38,085 nucleotides of DNA from Pseudomonadota bacterium. Its GTDB lineage: Bacteria; Desulfobacterota; Syntrophia; Syntrophales; UBA8958. The position numbers were made by a program, and so were the translations under genes. Positions within the stretch are counted from its first letter, which is position 1. Every line of letters begins with the position of its first letter. Location: the NCBI GenBank assembly GCA_030057915.1, contig JASGUC010000003.1, positions 1 through 38,085 of the forward strand. Direction: 5' to 3'. A model generated the notes under the pieces. That model searched no databases, was not told where the DNA came from, and worked only from the letters and a program-made list of their open reading frames with translations. This document shows positions 32,621 through 38,085 of this stretch, in pieces.

Positions 32621-35600
32621 CTATTTCTCCTCCTTTCCCGGCGCCGACGAGCTTTCCGTTGCCACGGGCGCCGCCGGTACGCCGGTTTTCTTCTCCCGTC
32701 GGGCGCTCAGGGATTCAAAAAACTGAAAGAACATGGGGATGAAGAAAATGGCAATCAGCGTCGCCCCCAGCATGCCGCCGATGACCCCGGTTCCTATGGA
32801 GTGGCGGCTGTTGGCCGAAGCCCCCGTGGCGATGGCCAGGGGCACGCAGCCGAGGATGAAGGCGATGGAGGTCATGACGATGGGACGGAGGCGCAGCCGC
32901 GCCGCTTCCAGGGCCGCATCGTATATAGACAGCCCCTCCGCCCGCTTCATGACGGCGAATTCCACGATCAGGATGCCGTTCTTGGCGGCCAGGGCGATGA
33001 GGGTCAGTAGTCCGATCTGGAAATAGATGTCGTTATCGATCCCCCGCATCACAATGGACAGCACCGCCCCGAAGAGGGCGAAGGGCACGGCCATCAGGAC
33101 TCCGAAGGGGAGGGACCATTTCTCGTATTGGGCGGCCAGGATCAGGAAGACCATGACCAGGCCGAAGACAAACACCAGTCCCGAGGCGCCCCCCGCCTGT
33201 TTTTCATAGAAGGCCTCGCCGCTCCAGGCATAGCCGAAATTCTCCGGGAGGACCTTCTTGGCCACTCGTTCCATGGCGGAGATGGCCTGGCCCGAGCTGT
33301 ATCCGGGGGCGGCGCCGCCTATGATGTTCGCGGCGGGGAAGTTGTTGAAACGGTTTACAATATCCGGACCCGCCTGGGGCTTCATCGTGACGAGGGAATG
33401 GAGGGGGACCATGCTCCCGTCACGGGAACGCACATAGACCTGGGTCAGGTCCGTGGGCCGGGACCGATATTGGGGCTCCGCCTGGACAATGACCTGCCAG
33501 AGGCGACTGAACTTGTTGAACTGGCTCACATAGGCCGAACCGAAGAGGATCTGGAGGGTCTCATAGACATTCTGCACGGGCACCCCCAGCGTCTCGGCCT
33601 TCTCCCGGTCCACATCCACCCGCAACTGTATGGAGTAGGCGTTTATCGTCGAGTTGACCCCTTGCAGCTCCGGATGCTTGCGGCACTCCGCAATGAATCG
33701 GTGGGCCACTTCCTGGAGCTTTGCCGCGTTGCCCTCGCCGCGGTCCAGAATCCAGAACTGGAAGCCGCCCATGTTGCCCAGACCGGGAATCGACGGCGGA
33801 TTGGAGGGCATGACCACCCCCTCCTTGATCTGGGAAAAACTGCGGAAGGCCGCATGGATAATCGCCGGGGCCTTGAGTTCCTCCTTCTTTCTTTCCTCGA
33901 AATCCTTGAGGGAGACGAAAATGACCCCGGCGTTCGACTTCAGGGCGCCGTCCACGAGGCTGAAGCCGACGAATTCACTAACATCCTTAACCGCCGGGTG
34001 CCGCATGAAGAACTGCGCCGCCTTTCCTCCCACCTCTTCCGTCCGGTCCAGACTGGCCGTGTCGGGGAGAAAGGTGACCCCGAACAGATAGCCCTGATCC
34101 TCCGAGGGGACGAAGCTGGTGGGGGTGACATGGAACATGTATCCCACGACACCCACCATGATGATGAAGACGGCCATGGCCGTCTTCGTGTGCCCGAGCA
34201 CCTTGGCGACGCCGTTGGCATAGCCCGCGGTCACCCTTTGGAAGAACGTTTCGAACCATTTGAAGAAGCCCTTCCTCTCGCCCGTCTTGTGTTGGAGGAG
34301 AAGGGCGGCCAGGGCCGGGGAAAGGGTCAAGGCGACGATCCCGGAGAAGACCACGGAGATGGCGATGGTGATGGCGAACTGCTTGTAGAGCTGCCCCGTC
34401 ATGCCCCCGAGGAACGCCACGGGAACGAACACGGCGCACAGGACGAGAACGATGGCGATCACCGGTCCCGTGACCTCGTCCATGGCCTTCTTCGCCGCCT
34501 CGTTCGGCGTCAGGTGAAACTCCTCCATGTTCCGTTCCACGTTCTCGATGACGACAATGGCGTCGTCAACCACAATCCCGATGGCGAGGACCATCCCGAA
34601 AAGCGTAAGCATGTTGATCGAGAAACCGAAGAGGATCATGCCTATGGCGGCGCCGATGATGGAAATGGGAACCGCGAGGATGGGGATGATGGTGGCCCGG
34701 GCGCTTTGGAGGAAGATATAGACGACGAGGATAACCAGGAGGCAGGCCTCGAAGAAGGTGATGACCACGTCCTTGATCGAAGCCCGGACGAAGGTCGTGG
34801 AGTCCATGGCAATTTTGTAATCGATCCCGTCAGGGAAGGACTTCTTGAGTTGTTCCAGGGTGGTCTTGACCCGATCCGAGACATGGATGGCGTTGGCCCC
34901 AGGCTGCTGATAAACGGCCAGCAGCGTCGCCGTCTTGCCGTTCATCCTTGTCCGCACCGAATAGTCCTTGGCGCCAAGCTGGGCCCGCCCCACATCCCGG
35001 AGGCGGACGATCGCCGATCCGTCCTTGCTGGCCCGGAGGATGATGTTCTCGAACTCCTGGGGGGTGGTCAGACGTCCCTTGGTGGTCACGGAAAAGGTCT
35101 GCTCCACCCGGCCGTCGGTGGGTGACTGGCCGATCTTGCCCACGGCGAACTGTTGGTTCTGCTGGGCGATGGCATTGGAGACATCGGAGGCGGTGATGCC
35201 GAGCTGGGCCATCCGGTCCGGCTTCAGCCAGATCCGCATGGCATAGTCCGGGGAACCGAGAATGGCGGTTTGACTTGCGCCTTCGATGCGCTTCAGGGCG
35301 TCGAGGACATAGAGATTGGCGTAATTGGCCACATAGGTCGGATCGTAACGCTCGTCGGGGGAATAGACGCCTATGACCATGAGAAAGGAACTGGATTTTT
35401 TCTGCACCGTCACCCCCTGCTGCTGCACCGACTGGGGCAGTTGGGGCATGGCGACGTTCACCCGGTTCTGGACATCGACCTGGGCCATGTCGGGGTTGGT
35501 CCCGATGTCGAAGAAGACGGTCAGGGTCATGGTGCCCATGCTGGTGGACACGGAGTTCATGTAGATCATGTTGTCCGCGCCGTTGACCTGTAATTCGATG

Positions 35601-35794
35601 GGAGAGGCGACATTCTGGGCGATGACTTCGGCGCTGGCTCCGGGGTAGTTGGCCGAGACCTGGACCTGGGGCGGGGAGATCTCCGGGTACTGGGCGATGG
35701 GGAGCTTGAACATCGCCACCCCGCCGGCGATGATTATGACGATGGAAATGACGGCGGCGAATATGGGTCGGTCGATGAAGAATCTCGATATCAT
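32621..35794 (-). CDS. RND efflux pump inner-membrane transporter (HAE1, AcrB/MexB type)
   Basis: 1057 residues, normal for the family. N-terminus MISRFFIDRPIFAAVISI. The proton-relay Asp pair is in AIGIVVDDAIVVIENVERNM. The porter domain is present (QVQVSANYPGASAEVIAQNV, INSITPP-type loops). The second half has AAKNGILIVEFAVMKRAEG and a C-terminal GVIGGMLGATLIAIFFIPMFF. It exports hydrophobic compounds using the proton gradient as a trimer with the adaptor and outer membrane factor from the same operon. Substrates cannot be read from the sequence. Gap to the adaptor is 12 bp. Confidence 0.97.
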   Translation of the reverse strand: MISRFFIDRPIFAAVISIVIIIAGGVAMFKLPIAQYPEISPPQVQVSANYPGASAEVIAQNVASPIELQVNGADNMIYMNSVSTSMGTMTLTVFFDIGTNPDMAQVDVQNRVNVAMPQLPQSVQQQGVTVQKKSSSFLMVIGVYSPDERYDPTYVANYANLYVLDALKRIEGASQTAILGSPDYAMRIWLKPDRMAQLGITASDVSNAIAQQNQQFAVGKIGQSPTDGRVEQTFSVTTKGRLTTPQEFENIILRASKDGSAIVRLRDVGRAQLGAKDYSVRTRMNGKTATLLAVYQQPGANAIHVSDRVKTTLEQLKKSFPDGIDYKIAMDSTTFVRASIKDVVITFFEACLLVILVVYIFLQSARATIIPILAVPISIIGAAIGMILFGFSINMLTLFGMVLAIGIVVDDAIVVIENVERNMEEFHLTPNEAAKKAMDEVTGPVIAIVLVLCAVFVPVAFLGGMTGQLYKQFAITIAISVVFSGIVALTLSPALAALLLQHKTGERKGFFKWFETFFQRVTAGYANGVAKVLGHTKTAMAVFIIMVGVVGYMFHVTPTSFVPSEDQGYLFGVTFLPDTASLDRTEEVGGKAAQFFMRHPAVKDVSEFVGFSLVDGALKSNAGVIFVSLKDFEERKKEELKAPAIIHAAFRSFSQIKEGVVMPSNPPSIPGLGNMGGFQFWILDRGEGNAAKLQEVAHRFIAECRKHPELQGVNSTINAYSIQLRVDVDREKAETLGVPVQNVYETLQILFGSAYVSQFNKFSRLWQVIVQAEPQYRSRPTDLTQVYVRSRDGSMVPLHSLVTMKPQAGPDIVNRFNNFPAANIIGGAAPGYSSGQAISAMERVAKKVLPENFGYAWSGEAFYEKQAGGASGLVFVFGLVMVFLILAAQYEKWSLPFGVLMAVPFALFGAVLSIVMRGIDNDIYFQIGLLTLIALAAKNGILIVEFAVMKRAEGLSIYDAALEAARLRLRPIVMTSIAFILGCVPLAIATGASANSRHSIGTGVIGGMLGATLIAIFFIPMFFQFFESLSARREKKTGVPAAPVATESSSAPGKEEK

Positions 35795-35806
35795 GTCGTC
35801 CTCGGG

Positions 35807-37123
35807 CTATCTCCGCGCCGGGGGAGGCGTCTTTGCCGCGGTTGTTCCGGGCGCCGGCGCGGCCCCTTCCGCATCCGCCTTCTTATCCGCGGCGGCGGGC
35901 TTCGCCCTTTCCCCGGATGGCGTCGTTGGTTCTCCGCCCGCGGCCGTGCCGCCGGGTTTCTTTTCGACAACCTTGACGGGCGCCCCCTCCGCCAGCATCA
36001 GCACCCCGTCCACGATTACCCGGTCGCCGGCTTTCAGGCCGCTGGTGATGAAGATGTCGTCGTCATGCCAGTCCCCTACGGTCACGTGGCGGATCTCGGC
36101 CTTGCCCTCCCTGCCCACGCACCAGACGAATTGGCCCTTGGCCCCCTCGAAGACCGCCCGCCGGGGGGCGACGATGGCGTTGGGGCGGACGGCGCCCTTG
36201 AGGCGCACCCGCACGAACTGTCCCGGTTTGAGGATGCCCTTGGCGTTGCTCATGGCCGCCTTGATGAGAAAGGTCCCCGTTTCCTTGCTGAAAGAGGGGT
36301 CGGCAAAGATGAGGTAGCCCTTTTGCGGGTAGATGGAACCGTCGGCCAAGACCAACTCCACTACGAATCTGTCCCCCGGGGGATAGCGGAGGGCGCCTTT
36401 TTTGATCTCATCCAGAGAGCCAAGATACTGATTCTCCGACAGGCTGAAGGTGACCCACATGGGATCCATCTTGGCCACATAGGTCAGGAGGCTGTCCGCC
36501 GCGGATATATAGGTCCCCTCCTGTTTCTTGGCCTGACTGGAGAGGCCGGTCACCGGCGAGGCGATGACGGTATAGCTCAGGTTGATCTCCGCTTCCCGGA
36601 CCCGGCCCTGGGCGGTTAGGACCGAGGCGGCGGTGGCCTGTTCCTGACCCGTGGCGTCATCCAGGTCCTTTTTGCTCACGGCGTTCTGCTCCGCCAGGGG
36701 CTTGATCCGAGCCAGGTTGGCCTTGGCGGTGGCCCAGCGGGCCTCCTGCTGGGCCAGCTCCCCCCTGGCCTGCTGTAGGGTCGCCTCGAAGTGCCGGGGA
36801 TCGATGCGGAACATGACCTGCCCGGCCTTTACCAGGGAGCCTTCTTCGTATAGCCGCTTCTCCAGGAACCCTTCCACCCGGGAGCGTATCTCCACCAGAT
36901 GGGAACTCTCCGTCTGCCCGACGAACTCCCAGACCACGGCCGTATCCTTGGGGGCGATGACCGCCACCGTCACCTCCGCCGGCGGGCGCTGGCGGGCGCC
37001 CTGCTTCTCTTTGCCGCACCCCGTCGTCAGTCCGGAAAACAGGAGAAAGAATATTAAAATCGCCGTGATTCGCGGCGAAATAGGAAGCGCGGGAATGAAA
37101 ATGCGGCGATTTGTCCTTCTCAT
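35807..37123 (-). CDS. RND efflux periplasmic adaptor (AcrA/MexA type)
   Basis: 438 residues. Lipoprotein signal (lipobox LTTGC, C36). The membrane-fusion protein order follows: first half of the lipoyl domain (VEIRSRVEGFLEKRLYEEGSLVKAGQVMFRIDP), alpha-hairpin (LQQARGELAQQEARWATAKANL), second lipoyl half (ASPVTGLSSQAKKQEGTYIS), beta-barrel, and a membrane-proximal part ending VIVDGVLMLAEGAPVKVV. The last 50 residues are a Pro/Ala/Lys-rich tail (TPSGERAKPAAADKKADAEG) beyond the usual end. First gene of the three-gene efflux operon. No TetR/MarR regulator is found beside it; the divergent gap holds only hairpin repeats. Confidence 0.95.
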   Translation of the reverse strand: MRRTNRRIFIPALPISPRITAILIFFLLFSGLTTGCGKEKQGARQRPPAEVTVAVIAPKDTAVVWEFVGQTESSHLVEIRSRVEGFLEKRLYEEGSLVKAGQVMFRIDPRHFEATLQQARGELAQQEARWATAKANLARIKPLAEQNAVSKKDLDDATGQEQATAASVLTAQGRVREAEINLSYTVIASPVTGLSSQAKKQEGTYISAADSLLTYVAKMDPMWVTFSLSENQYLGSLDEIKKGALRYPPGDRFVVELVLADGSIYPQKGYLIFADPSFSKETGTFLIKAAMSNAKGILKPGQFVRVRLKGAVRPNAIVAPRRAVFEGAKGQFVWCVGREGKAEIRHVTVGDWHDDDIFITSGLKAGDRVIVDGVLMLAEGAPVKVVEKKPGGTAAGGEPTTPSGERAKPAAADKKADAEGAAPAPGTTAAKTPPPARR

Positions 37124-37620
37124 GGCATACCCCCCGATAAAATTCTCGAAAGTTTATCTCATTTTCCTTGTGGTGTCAAAACAATCCGCCGTAGGGGCGG
37201 CCCCCTGTGGCCGCCCTGGTAATGCGGCGAGGCGAGCGGAATTCGCCGCCGTAGGGGCGGCCCCCTGTGGCCGCCCTGTGGTCGCCCTGGTAACGTCACC
37301 GGGCATAACAATGAGCAGGCACGGTGGCCTGCCCCTACGGTAGGATAGGTGGGATTGTCATTACGGGAAGAGGAAAGGCTTGTCAATTTCCTATTTTCAT
37401 TGTAGATTGCCATCCGTGGAAGCGAGGGATGGCCATAAGGCGCCTACGGGCCCTTGTAGGGGCGGTTCGTGAACCGCCCGGAATGTGGGCGGATTCCGCC
37501 GCCGTAGGGGCGGCCCCCTGTGGCCGCCCTGAAGTCCCCTGTGGTCCCCCGGGGACGCGGCTAGGCGAGCGGAATTCGCCGCCGCATCGAGAATAACGAT
37601 CTTTGGCGAGGGTGTGCCGG
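37124..37620. repeat. Divergent intergenic gap filled with GC-rich hairpin repeats
   Basis: CCGCCGTAGGGGCGGCCCCC + TGTGGCCGCCC occurs at about 37186-37219, 37244-37288 and 37491-37531. Variants are TGTAGGGGCGGTTCGTGAACCGCCC (37455-37479) and, inverted, GGTGGCCTGCCCCTACGG (about 37323-37340). GGGCGGCC/GGCCGCCC forms an 8-bp stem in each. A linker word, AGGCGAGCGGAATTCGCCGCC, occurs at about 37230-37250 and 37563-37583. Any promoter for the adaptor or pqiA must lie between them; none is obvious. Confidence 0.85.
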
Positions 37621-38085
37621 ATGTCCCTGAACCGCCTTGCCTGTCCAGATTGCGATCTGCTGCAGAACGTCCCCCGGCTGCCGCCGCGGGCCAGGGCCCG
37701 GTGCCGCCGGTGTGGCAGGCTGCTGGCAATCGACAGGCCGCGGGCCAATGAACGGGCCCTGGCCTTGGCTATCGGTGCGGCGATTGTCTTTGTCCTCGCC
37801 AATGTCTTTCCCCTCATGGGCCTGTCGGTGGCGGGCCGCGAGGTCGATACGACCATTATGGGCGGCGCCTGGATCATGTGGCAGGAGGGGCAGCGGATGA
37901 CGGCGGCCCTCGTCGCCGTCTGCGCCGTCATTGCCCCGGCGGCGTATATCGGCTTGACGATCGTTGTCCTGCTTGTCTCCCGATGGCGTCGTCCCGCGCC
38001 GGCATGGGTGGGAGAGCTGCTGCTGTGGTCGGCCACGGCCCGTGAATGGGCCATGGCCGAGGTGATGATGCTCGGTATCCTGGTT
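37621..38085 (+). CDS. pqiA: Paraquat-inducible protein A (PqiA), 3' truncated by window edge
   Basis: 155 codons, open to the right edge. The N-terminus MSLNRLACPDCDLLQNVPRL has a CxxC and is followed by ARARCRRCGRLLAIDRP with a second CxxC: the metal-binding head of PqiA/YebS. Then comes a membrane span with the family motif ANVFPLMGLSV, a loop (GGAWIMWQEGQRMTAALVA) and a second span (VIAPAAYIGLTIVVLLV). The frame stops at AMAEVMMLGILV, where the PqiA core continues. PqiA is an inner-membrane partner of the PqiB MCE lipid-transport system. GAGGGTGTGCCGG precedes the ATG. Further pqi genes may lie beyond the window. Confidence 0.92.
   Translation, partial: MSLNRLACPDCDLLQNVPRLPPRARARCRRCGRLLAIDRPRANERALALAIGAAIVFVLANVFPLMGLSVAGREVDTTIMGGAWIMWQEGQRMTAALVAVCAVIAPAAYIGLTIVVLLVSRWRRPAPAWVGELLLWSATAREWAMAEVMMLGILV

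Noticed and set aside
33128-35125. 665-codon frame opposite the RND pump gene
   Set aside because: His/Asp/Gly-rich antisense shadow of a normal pump gene.
37186-37583. Possible CRISPR array
   Set aside because: Repeats are self-complementary, vary in length, occur in both orientations and lack regular unique spacers; no cas gene nearby.

Overview
The window is 38 kb of mostly GC-rich chromosomal DNA from a Gram-negative, probably anaerobic bacterium. Gram-negative markers are gmhA (heptose for LPS), an MCE/Mla-type lipid transport operon, a tripartite RND efflux pump, PqiA and several lipoproteins. A Desulfobacterota (deltaproteobacterial, Syntrophales-like) origin is my best guess. It rests on a class III RNR-like protein, PAS-chain protein style, and the many small palindromic intergenic repeats; it is an inference. 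There is no tRNA, rRNA, CRISPR array or intact transposon.

Layout. 1-1.8 kb is visibly AT-richer and looks like accessory DNA: the tail of a GNAT acetyltransferase, an HXXEE-type membrane protein, and a promoter-terminator pair bracketing about 140 nt (candidate small RNA). 2.2-4.3 kb encodes a protein made only of PAS domains. 4.3-5.5 kb is repeat debris, a small conserved gene and a TnpB (IS200/IS605) remnant. 5.5-8.7 kb (minus strand) is an SPFH/zinc-ribbon protein, a duplicated zinc-ribbon protein and an orphan ParA-like ATPase. Divergent from it, 8.9-12.4 kb holds an HD-domain dNTPase-like protein overlapping by ATGA with a class III ribonucleotide reductase (NrdD) homologue. In that homologue both radical positions appear substituted; this pair is the most unusual thing here. 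12.5-15.7 kb is gmhA-grpE-dnaK behind a near-consensus promoter, followed by surE. 16.8-19.2 kb (minus) holds DUF523/DUF1722, MORN-repeat and universal stress proteins. 20.0-23.6 kb (minus) holds an MliC-cupin fusion, mnmA, a YchJ-like SEC-C protein and a SYLF protein. A bacterioferritin gene lies at 24.1 kb. 24.7-30.9 kb is one minus-strand operon: DUF3141 alpha/beta hydrolase, MlaE-like permease, MlaF-like ATPase, MCE protein and PqiC-like lipoprotein. 31.1-37.1 kb is an RND adaptor-pump-outer membrane factor operon. The window ends inside pqiA.

The intergenic spaces are unusually structured. One family of about 100-135 bp elements with ends GAGACCTTTG / CAAAGGTCTC occurs about seven times. 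A 70-bp palindromic element occurs twice. A 98-bp AT-rich MITE-like insertion has 14-bp flanking repeats, and the last intergenic gap is packed with GC-rich hairpin repeats.
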